Virus record (IMG/VR): IMGVR_UViG_3300009538_000031
Span: 1 to 44,148 of that record
Length of the DNA: 44,148 nucleotides
Reading direction: 5' to 3' (one strand)
DNA from: a virus
Both the position numbers and the translations under genes were made by a program. The notes beneath the pieces were generated by a model that saw nothing but the letters and a program-made list of their open reading frames with translations, ran no database searches and was not told where the DNA came from. Below, piece by piece: positions 16,995 to 25,149 of this stretch (within the stretch, counting starts at the first letter, position 1; the number at the start of each line of letters is the position of its first letter).

Positions 16995-17187
16995 GCGGGA
17001 TCCTCCCCATCCCGCCGTTCACGGGGATGATCACACTGGGCTGCTTGGAGGGGTCGAACTCTCGAATGGCATCCTTCGCCCGTTCGAGCATCCCGTAGCA
17101 GAATGTCTTGTCCACGAGCGGCCCGGCGACGGTTACGTTCCCGTCATCGAGCTGCTGGACGCGAAGCTCAGCGATGACGTTCGCCAT
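16987..17187 (-). CDS. Small hypothetical phage protein
   Basis: 66 residues from ATG 17187, which shares bases with the stop of the upstream gene. Sequence MANVIAELRVQQLDDGNVTVAG then a short helix and Pro/Gly-rich end. Likely a small partner of the surrounding appendage proteins. Confidence 0.6.
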   Translation of the reverse strand: MANVIAELRVQQLDDGNVTVAGPLVDKTFCYGMLERAKDAIREFDPSKQPSVIIPVNGGMGRIPHG

Positions 17188-17702
17188 TAGGACACCTGGA
17201 TCTTCCACGTCACCTGGAGGCTGTCTCCACTCACCACGTTCACGGCGGCGAACGTCTGGCGAGAAAGCATGTTGCCGGCAGCGGCCGCGTCGAACAATCC
17301 TGCCTCCGTCACCGCGAAGCTCGCCGTGAACGCAAACGTCACGATGGCTCGCGCGGTATCGTTCGTCACGGTGGTCGTGACCCGATCCAACGTCGTCGCC
17401 AAAGCTCGCGCACCGCCCCCGGTGGCCATCTCTGCTCCCAGCGCCGTATCTCCGGCAGCTGGCGCAATAGTCCCGGTGCCAATGGCGATGTACTTCATCG
17501 GCGTCGTGACCGCCCCATTGAGCAGCCCGGCGGCCTGTCCTTTGCCCGCGCTCACCACAAGATTCTTCACCTCGCGTCGGGCGATCACGTGCCCATCGCG
17601 GATGTGCAGAATTTCGAACTCGCCGCGGAGCAGAAGCGGCTCGCTGAGGTTCTTACCAGCCACCTTCTCCAGTCTGTCGTTCACCCCCAACTGCTCATCC
17701 AT
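17187..17702 (-). CDS. Phage tail-fibre-type protein
   Basis: 171 residues; ATG 17702 has AGGAGGAAGCGTC upstream. Features MKYIAIGTGTIAPAAGDTALGAE and FAVTEAGLFDAAAAGNMLSRQTF are typical of a family of phage tail/appendage proteins in which small beta strands precede TEAGLFD. It is the first gene after the intrinsic terminator at 17755-17801, so it probably depends on read-through or antitermination. Confidence 0.7.
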   Translation of the reverse strand: MDEQLGVNDRLEKVAGKNLSEPLLLRGEFEILHIRDGHVIARREVKNLVVSAGKGQAAGLLNGAVTTPMKYIAIGTGTIAPAAGDTALGAEMATGGGARALATTLDRVTTTVTNDTARAIVTFAFTASFAVTEAGLFDAAAAGNMLSRQTFAAVNVVSGDSLQVTWKIQVS

Positions 17703-17754
17703 GACGCTTCCTCCTCGTGTGTTGCCTTCGCTCTGCTCGTCGTGACCTGCCGCT

Positions 17755-17801
17755 CAAACAAAAAGGCGGCTCCGGCTGGTGCACCAGAGACCGCCTTTTT
17801 G
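17755..17801 (-). terminator. Intrinsic terminator, copy 1 of a repeated hairpin with CTGGTGCACCAG loop
   Basis: CAAAAAGGCGG (17759-17769) pairs perfectly with CCGCCTTTTTG (17791-17801). The loop holds the palindrome CTGGTGCACCAG (17776-17787). On the minus strand the hairpin is followed by TTTG after the T5 arm. It lies between the 82-residue protein gene (stop 17885) and ATG 17702. The same element recurs at 29261-29303. The 17703-17884 gap contains no other feature. Confidence 0.8.
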
Positions 17802-17884
17802 TCGGACGACTCCCTCTCAGCCCGTCGACCGAGAGTGAGCGGAACCGCCTACTGCGCTACCCGTATCGTTGACCAACCATGCGC

Positions 17885-18133
17885 TTAGGGCTCCACGTTG
17901 ATCTGCTGACCCACCAGCGTGTCAACCTGAGCCTTGGCTTTGTATTGTTCTTTCAGCGCCGTCACCCGATCCTTTAAGGCTTGCCGCAGCTGCGCCAGCG
18001 TCAGTTGGTGCGGTTGCGGAAAGACCAAGCTGTCCTGTGCCACCGCGATGCCATTCACCAGCACGGCGTAGCCCACCTCCAGTCGCCCGTCGGAGAGGGT
18101 CTGGGCGCGTTCAATCTTCAGGTCAACTGCCAT
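17885..18133 (-). CDS. Hypothetical phage protein
   Basis: 82 residues. The first half is beta-rich (LKIERAQTLSDGRLEVGYAVLVNGIAVAQD), the second a helix with many Gln/Lys (LTLAQLRQALKDRVTALKEQYKAKA). It overlaps the upstream Cys-rich gene by 11 nt and ends before a terminator. Unknown. Confidence 0.65.
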   Translation of the reverse strand: MAVDLKIERAQTLSDGRLEVGYAVLVNGIAVAQDSLVFPQPHQLTLAQLRQALKDRVTALKEQYKAKAQVDTLVGQQINVEP

Positions 18134-18455
18134 GCGGAACTTCCTCAGGCTGTGCTGGCTCGGTCGGGTACGCGGGTTGCATCTCAGCCACGTGGCGGCT
18201 CATGTGCTCGATGGCTCCGCGCACCTCCGTCGAGAGTACCGACAACCACGCCAAGGAGCATCGGCCGACTCGCTGCTTCCCGTAGTTCAACTCCACCCAC
18301 AACTCGCAGCCTCCTTTCACGCAGGGCGCTTGATGCACCACCGACATCAACGGGCAGATCACCGTCCCTGCCAGGCCGACACCCGGTACCGGCAGCCCGT
18401 CTCGGGCAATCGGGTGGGCGGCAGGCGACATGTCCAATTCACCAGGTTCGGCCAT
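18123..18455 (-). CDS. Cys-containing hypothetical protein, possible metal-binding
   Basis: 110 residues from ATG 18455. The middle reads CPLMSVVHQAPCVKGGCELW, three Cys within 17 residues plus a His, a plausible metal or iron-sulfur site. The rest is Pro-rich at both ends. It overlaps the thioredoxin-like gene upstream by 17 nt, suggesting a redox-linked pair. No family named. Confidence 0.6.
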   Translation of the reverse strand: MAEPGELDMSPAAHPIARDGLPVPGVGLAGTVICPLMSVVHQAPCVKGGCELWVELNYGKQRVGRCSLAWLSVLSTEVRGAIEHMSRHVAEMQPAYPTEPAQPEEVPHGS

Positions 18456-18819
18456 GGACCCTCCATTGGGTGCGTGGCTTGAACACGCGCCCGGCTCGCT
18501 CATCGTCGAGATCCTGCCGCAACGCGTTCGGGGTTTCGGTGCCGACATAGACACGATCCAGGTAGATGATGGTCGGCACCCCAAAGAGAATCCCGTTGCC
18601 GCATTTACGATCACATTCTGCCTTCGGCCACTTGATGTACCGCTCGACGCAGCCATAGGCGAGCCGCTCTTTCATGGCGTCGAACTCGCTCAGCTTGATC
18701 GGAATCATCTCATAGGGAATCCCAAAGTCCGTTGAGAGCGCCTGCATGTCAGCCTCGATCGTCTCGCACCCCTGGCACTGCTGGCCGTTCTCACCGGCCA
18801 ACACATAGACCGTGAACAT
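18439..18819 (-). CDS. Thioredoxin/glutaredoxin-fold protein
   Basis: 126 residues from ATG 18819. The strand MFTVYVLAG, the CQGC motif at about residues 14-17, then a helix, and GVPTIIYLDRVYVG (cis-Pro motif, then strand) are the landmarks of a thioredoxin-like redox protein. Two further Cys pairs lie in YGCVERYIKWPKAECDRKC. It starts 6 nt after the tail-fibre stop. Redox folding help for Cys-bearing tail proteins (the fibre has GGCCGGSPC) is a possible job; a redox role in DNA precursor synthesis is the alternative. Confidence 0.65.
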   Translation of the reverse strand: MFTVYVLAGENGQQCQGCETIEADMQALSTDFGIPYEMIPIKLSEFDAMKERLAYGCVERYIKWPKAECDRKCGNGILFGVPTIIYLDRVYVGTETPNALRQDLDDERAGRVFKPRTQWRVHGRTW

Positions 18820-18824
18820 CGCAC

Positions 18825-19793
18825 TCAGGTCTTCTTGTAGACCTTGACTTGCACGTAGGCCGGGACATGATCTCCACTCGCTGATGCGCCGGTGATGGCC
18901 CCGGTCCCTTCTGAGCCCGACGACCCGGTAATCGCCCCCGTACCCTCCGCCCCCGTGGATCCTCCGGTCAGCGTCTTGTTGATCCCGGTATTGCAAGGGC
19001 TTCCGCCGCAGCATCCCCCCGCGACGCTTACGGGATTGTCAAAATACAATGATCCGGCTCCGTGCGTATGACTCGGCCCCGCGTAGCTGCCCGCACCGTG
19101 TTGGTGACTTGGACCCGCGTAGGTTCCTGCAGCGTGCGTGTGGGTATCGGCGCCTCCCGTCGTCAACGCTGTCCCGCTACTGATCCTGATGAACTTGTTG
19201 TTGTACGTCGCGCTCTCATCCGTGAATCCCGTCGGCGCGCTCACGTTGGCTGAGAGCAGCAAGTCTCCGGAGCGGAAGACGTCAGCCAGTGTGGACGCGC
19301 CAGGGATCGTCACCCACGGCCGGACATCGTGATAGAGATAGCCCTCGCCGGGATTCGCCCCACTGTCCTCATAGTTCACAATCTTCGTCATGCCGACTCG
19401 CAGGTAGACTTCACAGATCGGTAGATTCGGTCCAATCGTCGGGTAGGTCGGAGGGACCGGACTGGCGGCTTCGGTGCCCTGCAGAATCGTTAAGACGCCG
19501 GAGTTGTTCAGATAGAGTAGATCAATCCTCGGGTTGGATGTCGGCGCGGTAAAGGTTGGGCTGTTGCCGCCCGCGTAGGTGCTCTGGGCGCCGTTGTAGT
19601 AGACCTGTCGATAGAAACTCTGCACCGTCGCGGCTTGCACGGCGATCGTCATATTGGGTGTGGATTGAGCACGCGGCCGTAGCGACTCGAAATCGCCCTG
19701 ATGGATCGCGTGGAACTGGTCGTTGAACTTGCTCTTGTTGAAGGCTCCGCTTAAGCCTGCCTGGTCGTAATACGCGCGTGCCGGTGTCGCCAT
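18825..19793 (-). CDS. Tail fibre protein with His-rich collar-type repeat
   Basis: 322 residues. The N-terminal part (GLSGAFNKSKFNDQFHAIHQGDF) likely attaches to the tail. From residue 220 the HTHAAGTYAGPSHQHGAGS-type repeat gives three HxH pairs, which in short tail fibres such as T4 gp12 coordinate metal in a trimer. The end PAYVQVKVYKKT resembles tail-collar proteins. A Cys cluster (GGCCGGSPC) sits between. It begins 1 nt before the stop of the tail tip gene. Host-receptor binding is the probable role. Confidence 0.8.
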   Translation of the reverse strand: MATPARAYYDQAGLSGAFNKSKFNDQFHAIHQGDFESLRPRAQSTPNMTIAVQAATVQSFYRQVYYNGAQSTYAGGNSPTFTAPTSNPRIDLLYLNNSGVLTILQGTEAASPVPPTYPTIGPNLPICEVYLRVGMTKIVNYEDSGANPGEGYLYHDVRPWVTIPGASTLADVFRSGDLLLSANVSAPTGFTDESATYNNKFIRISSGTALTTGGADTHTHAAGTYAGPSHQHGAGSYAGPSHTHGAGSLYFDNPVSVAGGCCGGSPCNTGINKTLTGGSTGAEGTGAITGSSGSEGTGAITGASASGDHVPAYVQVKVYKKT

Positions 19794-19794
19794 G

Positions 19795-22700
19795 TCAGAA
19801 CCCCTTTGCGATCCAGTTGATGCTGCCTGCGACGTCGGTGCCAGTCCCCGGATCCCGCAGCTTCACCGTGAAGCTCGTCTTGGATTTCGCCGTGATGTAG
19901 GGGATGTAGGGGTTGTTGTTGGTCGTGATGCCAATCGACGGCGTCTGGCTGAAGTTCTTGCTGAAGGCGATCGTTGTCCCGGCGGCTGCGATCGAGACGT
20001 CGGTGCCGCGGTCGATCAAGTCTTTGACGTCCAGCTGCAGGTTGAACTCGTAGTTCCGGGCCGGAATGCTGGCCGTGTTGGTCTTGATGTGCACCCTGAT
20101 CTTGAAATAGCGCACGGTATAGACCCCTTCCGAAAAAGCCACGAAGGTCGAGGGGTTGCTGTTCGTATCTGAATAGGCCCACTCCACGCTGAAGGTGCCG
20201 TCCGGCAGCGCGTTCTTGTAGGCGACGGAGGCGATGGCGGTCTGGATCGAGCCTACGTCGAAGACTTCGGAGGTGTACATCTGATCCATCGTCGGACGCG
20301 AGAGCGTATCCCAGTTGAGGGTGCTTTCGAGCGTTTCCCAGGAATCGGTGTTGTTCTCGAGGGTCTTGACCGTCTTGATGGCGATGGCGGGCCGGTAGGT
20401 GCCGGTGGCAAACTCGTTCGTGAGGTCAATTTCCAGATCCGATGAGAACGCCCCGCCGCGCAAGCCCGCGTTGAAGAGGTCATACCGCAGCACGATGTTG
20501 CTGTCCGACGGGGCCGTCGCGACGAGCGAATCCGCCGCGTCATTGAGGCTGTAGTTTTGCGAGGCGTCGATCGCCTTGATGCGGTACGTCTTCGTGCCGG
20601 CGGCGAACTGCCGGATGCTGTACTTCGTCGCTTGAATGGGGCCGTCGACAAAGTTCGAGGTGGCCCAGGAGGTCCCGCCTTCCCGAATCTCATAGCCCCA
20701 GATGTCCACGTCGGGGTTCGGATTCCAGGTGAGGCGGATCTCATCGCCCAGCTGCGAGGCGTCGAATCCCGTCACGTCGAGCGGCTTGGCGGTGTCGCCA
20801 TTCACCACCAGGCTGCCGGAGATGGTACCGGTCGACTTGACCCCGAACTGGCTCACCGTCCGGACCTTCACCTGGTAGGCGGCGCCGACCTTCGCGCCAT
20901 GCAGGACGGCCTTCGCCGAGCCGGGGAAGGCCACGTCGCGCTCCTCGAACGCCCCGCCGTTCTCGCTCCACTCAATCGTGTAGTTCTGGAGGTTGAGCCG
21001 CTCCGGGGGTTCGGTCCACGTGACCTGGATGGTGCTGTAGAAGTTGCCGTCCACCTGCAGGAATCCGACCGCTTGTACCGCCAGCCCCGTCACATCGGCG
21101 ATCGGGCTGAAGGGGTTAGGCGGAGGCGTGTAGTTCAGCGTCACCGACTGCTGCTCCATCGTGTCGCCGAAGATGGAGGCGTTATAGGCCTTGCAGATCA
21201 GCTTGCGGGTGTGATCCTCGTTCTCCAAGATGCGCTGAACGCGGAACTGGTAGGCGGTCGTGCCGTCACCCAGGATCGGGTGGGTCACGCTGATCACGTC
21301 GCCCGGCTCAATCGCCAGCGCGTTCACGTCCGTCGTGAACGTCAGGGAATACCAGTTGACCTTGAGGTCGTTGGCGATTTTGGTGATTTCGCGGATGGTC
21401 TGTGTCTGGCGGCTTAAGCCAAGCAGATTCACTTCTCGCGGGACGATCCCGCGCGGATTCACGGCTTGATCGCTGAGGTCGTCCACCGCCACGCGGGTCC
21501 GCGCATCATTCCCGGCTGCGGTCGGATCAATGTAGACGCCGATGAGGCGGTTCGGGCGGTCGTCCTTCGAGTAGGTTTGATACTCCACCTCCCAGACCTG
21601 ATCATCGGTAAAGGCCTGCACCGGCGATTCCGATTTCTCGACGCGCAGGGAGAACTTGCGCCCGTCGGTGACGATAAAGCCTCCGAAGGTCGCCAGCATA
21701 TCCTGCAGATTGTCGAGCCATGGACGGGAGGCATCGATGATCATGTCCAGCCGGGCGCGCGGTTCCGTGGTCTGATCGAGATTCGTCACCGTCGCCTCGG
21801 CCCAGTCATACACCGCCCCGAAGCTGGCATCGTCAACCGCGGAGGCCGGAAAGCCGCAGCCTCCGCGCTCGCGGGTCAGGGTCAGGAAGTCGCGGATGAT
21901 GGCCGCTGGATTGCCGGACGCGGCTACCGCTGCGCTTGTCCAGTTTGATCCATTCCAGACGTTGATCTTGCGGCCGGTCACCTTACAGGTAATCACCGGA
22001 TCGCCGCTTAACTGTTCACTGGCCTGTAATGTCAGCCCGAGATAGGCGGTGTTCTTGAGGCCGACGACGTTCGTGCCAGCCGCCCGGCTATCCACTCCCT
22101 GCGTCGCCGTTCCGGTGTAGGCCGTATACGAGCAGCCGGTGAAGGTGGCGATGTCGCCACCGTTTAACTGGACTTCGGTAATCGAGCCCAGCTCGCCTTC
22201 TCCAATAACCACAAGTCGTTTCTGGGTCTGCGCGCCTTGCCCGCTATTCCAAATCTCATACGTCTGTAGCACGCGGATCCCCAAGCCGGAGTAGATCAGC
22301 GGCACGGGCGACTGGTTCGTGCGGATGTTCTGCGCCCCATCGAAGGCGTACCGGTTCGATGCGTCGAGTCCGGCCGCCGGCGATCCGTTGAAGTCGAACG
22401 ATTTGCGTCCGGCCGCCATCGCGCCGAGGCCGAAATGCACCGCCGTCGCAACCGCGGCACCGACAACAATGGCTCCAATAATTACCGCCCCGGTGCCGGC
22501 CACCGCTCCAAGAGTGACGGCGTAGCCGATCAATTCCAGCGCAATTAGGACAGGCGGGTGTCCGGGTGGCGCTTCGACGCCTCGCGTGTCCAACCAAATA
22601 CCATGCGTGCCACGCACCGCCCCTGCCAATTTCTCGCGTTTTAGGCGGTAGATGCACGACTTGTAGGGTATCCCGGTCGTGAGGATGCGGTCATAGCCGA

Positions 22701-23109
22701 GCCATACGCCCACGTGCAGTTGGTGGAGTTTGTTGTAGTACCACACGAGGTCGTTGCGCTTGAGGTCTTTGAGTTCGACGGTCACGCCAGCCTCTTGCAC
22801 CGCCGCCTCGTACCGCTTGATCACGTCCGGATCAACGTCTTCGGGCAGCGGCTGCCCGTCATCACCCTTGATGGCGACGCCCTGTTCGCGTAAGAAGTGA
22901 ATCGCCAGCGTGCGGCAATCGAGGCCGGTCTTCGGGTCGTTCCCATTGAGGACATAGGGAATCCCGATCCACTGGCTCACGTACGCCTCGTACTCCTGCT
23001 CAGTCATCGACCGGTAGGGAATCTCAGGCCCACCAGAGCCTAAGGGCTGTTGAGCACGTGAATCACCAGGGAGGAGATCTACCGGCTGTTCGATCGTTTC
23101 GGTCGTCAT
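19795..23109 (-). CDS. NlpC/P60-like peptidase fused to tail tip (gpJ-like) protein
   Basis: 1104 residues from ATG 23109, in a 4-nt overlap with the upstream stop. Residues 45-150 look like an NlpC/P60 cysteine peptidase: Cys65 in TGLDCRTL and His132 in LHVGVWLG. A strongly hydrophobic stretch covers 186-230. The remainder matches tail tip attachment proteins: DGAQNIRTNQSPVPLIYSG, the RFSLRVEKS/VEYQTYSKDDRPNR region, and LAIEPGDVISVTHPILG. FN3-like modules lie near 668-770 and 775-865. In lambda the peptidase (K), hydrophobic I and J are separate genes; here they look fused. Role: cell-wall entry and receptor contact. Confidence 0.85.
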   Translation of the reverse strand: MTTETIEQPVDLLPGDSRAQQPLGSGGPEIPYRSMTEQEYEAYVSQWIGIPYVLNGNDPKTGLDCRTLAIHFLREQGVAIKGDDGQPLPEDVDPDVIKRYEAAVQEAGVTVELKDLKRNDLVWYYNKLHQLHVGVWLGYDRILTTGIPYKSCIYRLKREKLAGAVRGTHGIWLDTRGVEAPPGHPPVLIALELIGYAVTLGAVAGTGAVIIGAIVVGAAVATAVHFGLGAMAAGRKSFDFNGSPAAGLDASNRYAFDGAQNIRTNQSPVPLIYSGLGIRVLQTYEIWNSGQGAQTQKRLVVIGEGELGSITEVQLNGGDIATFTGCSYTAYTGTATQGVDSRAAGTNVVGLKNTAYLGLTLQASEQLSGDPVITCKVTGRKINVWNGSNWTSAAVAASGNPAAIIRDFLTLTRERGGCGFPASAVDDASFGAVYDWAEATVTNLDQTTEPRARLDMIIDASRPWLDNLQDMLATFGGFIVTDGRKFSLRVEKSESPVQAFTDDQVWEVEYQTYSKDDRPNRLIGVYIDPTAAGNDARTRVAVDDLSDQAVNPRGIVPREVNLLGLSRQTQTIREITKIANDLKVNWYSLTFTTDVNALAIEPGDVISVTHPILGDGTTAYQFRVQRILENEDHTRKLICKAYNASIFGDTMEQQSVTLNYTPPPNPFSPIADVTGLAVQAVGFLQVDGNFYSTIQVTWTEPPERLNLQNYTIEWSENGGAFEERDVAFPGSAKAVLHGAKVGAAYQVKVRTVSQFGVKSTGTISGSLVVNGDTAKPLDVTGFDASQLGDEIRLTWNPNPDVDIWGYEIREGGTSWATSNFVDGPIQATKYSIRQFAAGTKTYRIKAIDASQNYSLNDAADSLVATAPSDSNIVLRYDLFNAGLRGGAFSSDLEIDLTNEFATGTYRPAIAIKTVKTLENNTDSWETLESTLNWDTLSRPTMDQMYTSEVFDVGSIQTAIASVAYKNALPDGTFSVEWAYSDTNSNPSTFVAFSEGVYTVRYFKIRVHIKTNTASIPARNYEFNLQLDVKDLIDRGTDVSIAAAGTTIAFSKNFSQTPSIGITTNNNPYIPYITAKSKTSFTVKLRDPGTGTDVAGSINWIAKGF

Positions 23110-24008
23110 GGGTTCACGCTGTCCACGACCGTCGGGAAGCCGTGAAAGTTCGCGGTGTTTCCGCTGACGGCATCGATTTCGGTGTAACGGCTCTTGCACT
23201 CATTGAATGTCTTGTCGCAGCCCCGTCGGATCTTGATCGCATCCCCGACCTGCGGCGTGTAGGTGAAGCCGAAGTCCACGACGGCGGTCTTCGTGCTCTG
23301 CGTCCAGGTAATCACCTTGCGGATCTGACCAATGTTCTGTCCGGAGGTGAACTCCAACTCCCCAATGGCGTAATACTTATTGGCGTTGTTCACCGTTGAG
23401 AGCTTGATTGAGGTCTTGGTCGAACCGGATGCCACCGTGTCGGTCTGCTCCTGTTTCAGCGTGGCCGCGCTGACCCCCGCCGCACACAGGCTGCCCGCGA
23501 AGGTCAGCGGGCACAGTCGGTCGATCTTGCGGCCGGTCTGGAAGTTGAGGTTGCCGATGGCTCCGGCCAGTTCCAGCTGGCAGACCTTCTCGGTGATCCG
23601 CACGCTCGCAATCGTGCCGTCGAGGATGATGACGGCATCTCCGGCGGCCGCCAGCGCGCTGAGGTCGATGTGGCGCAGGAGAATCCGCTTGTCGCGCATG
23701 AAGTCCGCGCCCTGGAAGAAGAACGCTTGAAACGTCCGGTTGATGTTCTCCATCTGCAATGTGAGCGCGCGCGTCTCCGTGTCGAGCACGTTGGTGACTT
23801 CGCTGCGCGAGACCGGCAGCGGGGTGTAGGTCTTCGAGACCCCATCCACGTTGAAGAAGGTGATCGGCACGTCGGTACCGATGGCATAGTGCAGCGTGGA
23901 GGCGTCATCGGCCGTCTGCGAGCCAAAGAACAAATCCAGCAGTTCAATGGGCTTGTTCTGATGCTTCGCCAGTTCGGTATTGAGGGCTGCAGAGGTGGGT
24001 CGGGTCAT
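23106..24008 (-). CDS. Distal tail protein, DUF2163 / phage BR0599 family
   Basis: 300 residues. The C-terminal signature GCDKTFNECKSRY...GNTANFHGFP is characteristic of phage BR0599-type proteins (also in gene transfer agents), and the middle holds CPLTFAGSLCAAGV. The conserved Cys pairs in related proteins carry an iron-sulfur cluster in lambda gpL; whether that holds here is inferred. It sits between the DUF2460-like gene and the tail tip, in the order usual for such tails. Confidence 0.85.
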   Translation of the reverse strand: MTRPTSAALNTELAKHQNKPIELLDLFFGSQTADDASTLHYAIGTDVPITFFNVDGVSKTYTPLPVSRSEVTNVLDTETRALTLQMENINRTFQAFFFQGADFMRDKRILLRHIDLSALAAAGDAVIILDGTIASVRITEKVCQLELAGAIGNLNFQTGRKIDRLCPLTFAGSLCAAGVSAATLKQEQTDTVASGSTKTSIKLSTVNNANKYYAIGELEFTSGQNIGQIRKVITWTQSTKTAVVDFGFTYTPQVGDAIKIRRGCDKTFNECKSRYTEIDAVSGNTANFHGFPTVVDSVNP

Positions 24009-24014
24009 CTCACC

Positions 24015-24431
24015 TCATCCCCTCAAGAGCCGCTGGGCGACCGCAACGCCTTGCAGCGCCCCGGCGGTCAGCTCCCACCACTTCCAGGTGATCCAGTTAT
24101 ACGTTCTGGAGAGCCACCAGCATCCGGTGAGTATGCCCGCCGTGATGAGCCCAAACCACCATGGCACGCCGAATGGGATCAACGCGAATCCATACAATGA
24201 CCAGACGATCACACGCCAGGCAATGGAAGTCCGCTCGCCATAGCCCAGGTGTAAAACGCCACTCAGGCACGCAGCACCGAACACAGAGAACCAGCTGCCG
24301 GTGAAGAGCCATCCCACACTCCCCACGATCGCTGGCCAGAGATACCGTCTGACCCATTGGGGTCCTCCTCCTCCAATCGCCCAGCACGCGGCCCCGATGC
24401 CCACGAGGGCCCAGACCACATCCCGACTCAT
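24015..24431 (-). CDS. Multi-span membrane protein within tail cluster
   Basis: 138 residues with about four hydrophobic spans, rich in Trp and Gly (VVWALVGIGAACWAIGG, LWPAIVGSVGWLFTG, VIVWSLYGFALIPFG, WWFGLITAGILTGCWW). It overlaps its upstream neighbour by 4 nt and lies 6 nt from the downstream gene. Membrane proteins are not normal tail components; it could be a holin or a superinfection-exclusion protein carried in the tail operon. Function not assigned. Confidence 0.7.
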   Translation of the reverse strand: MSRDVVWALVGIGAACWAIGGGGPQWVRRYLWPAIVGSVGWLFTGSWFSVFGAACLSGVLHLGYGERTSIAWRVIVWSLYGFALIPFGVPWWFGLITAGILTGCWWLSRTYNWITWKWWELTAGALQGVAVAQRLLRG

Positions 24432-25039
24432 GTGATGGAGCTCCTGAGCACTTCGATCATGTCGTAGACTTGCACGCTTCCAATCCCATAATGCTCAAGG
24501 GTCATTTCGTTCTTCGAGTCCACCAACCGCATGATTAGGTAGCGGTCAATGTCCGCGGTGATCACCACGCCAGTCGCCGGAGCCACTGAAAACGCGACCG
24601 TTGAAATGGTGCCCGCATCGTTGTTGGCGAAGGTCGCCGCCGACGCCACGCCATCCTTGTACGCCTGATTCCGCGTCCCCGCGCCGGTGAACAGCCGGTA
24701 GTAGTAGGGCGGGGTGGCGCTATTGCCGATGGTGAAGATCGTGGTGGTACCATTTCCCGTCCCGCATGCCAGTGCCGTCACTAAGCGATCCAGGTTCTTC
24801 GGCGGCAGGAAGGAGAACACCTCGAAGGCAAACTTGCGGGCGATGAAGAAGGCGCGCAGCGTGTCCATCTCCGCGTTGGTCATGTTGTCGGTGCGAATCT
24901 TGAACAGCCGCTTGGGATTCTGCCACTTGAGCTTGCGCTGCTCCTGTCCCGAGTCTGGGTCGCTCGTCAGCACCTTCTGCAGGATCGTTTCCGCCACCGG
25001 GAAGGACGGGTCGATGGGCAACACATCAGAGACGGCCAT
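24428..25039 (-). CDS. Distal tail / DUF2460-like protein
   Basis: 203 residues starting MAVSDVLPIDPSFPVAETI. The core RTDNMTNAEMDTLRAFFIARKFAFEVFSFLPP is like phage minor tail proteins (gpM or DUF2460 group) that join the tail tube to the tip. It starts next to the tiny gene 25039-25149 and precedes the membrane protein gene. Family membership inferred from fold-like pattern and gene order. Confidence 0.7.
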   Translation of the reverse strand: MAVSDVLPIDPSFPVAETILQKVLTSDPDSGQEQRKLKWQNPKRLFKIRTDNMTNAEMDTLRAFFIARKFAFEVFSFLPPKNLDRLVTALACGTGNGTTTIFTIGNSATPPYYYRLFTGAGTRNQAYKDGVASAATFANNDAGTISTVAFSVAPATGVVITADIDRYLIMRLVDSKNEMTLEHYGIGSVQVYDMIEVLRSSIT

Positions 25040-25149
25040 TAGGGCGGCCCATTCCTAAAGAGCCAGGCGAAGAAGGCTCGACCGCCGAACCACAGGATCG
25101 CCAGCACGAGCACGGTCATCAGTACCCAATGAGGCATGTGCATGGTCAT
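25039..25149 (-). CDS. 36-residue single-span membrane peptide between tape measure and distal tail gene
   Basis: ATG at 25149 shares its bases with the tape measure stop (1-nt overlap) and the TAA at 25041-25039 shares bases with the start of the next gene. The product is MTMHMPHWVL, then a 20-residue hydrophobic helix (MTVLVLAILWFGGRAFFAWL), then FRNGPP. It fills the only gap between the two tail genes exactly. Small hydrophobic genes at this place are seen in many phages; its role is unknown. Confidence 0.65.
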   Translation of the reverse strand: MTMHMPHWVLMTVLVLAILWFGGRAFFAWLFRNGPP

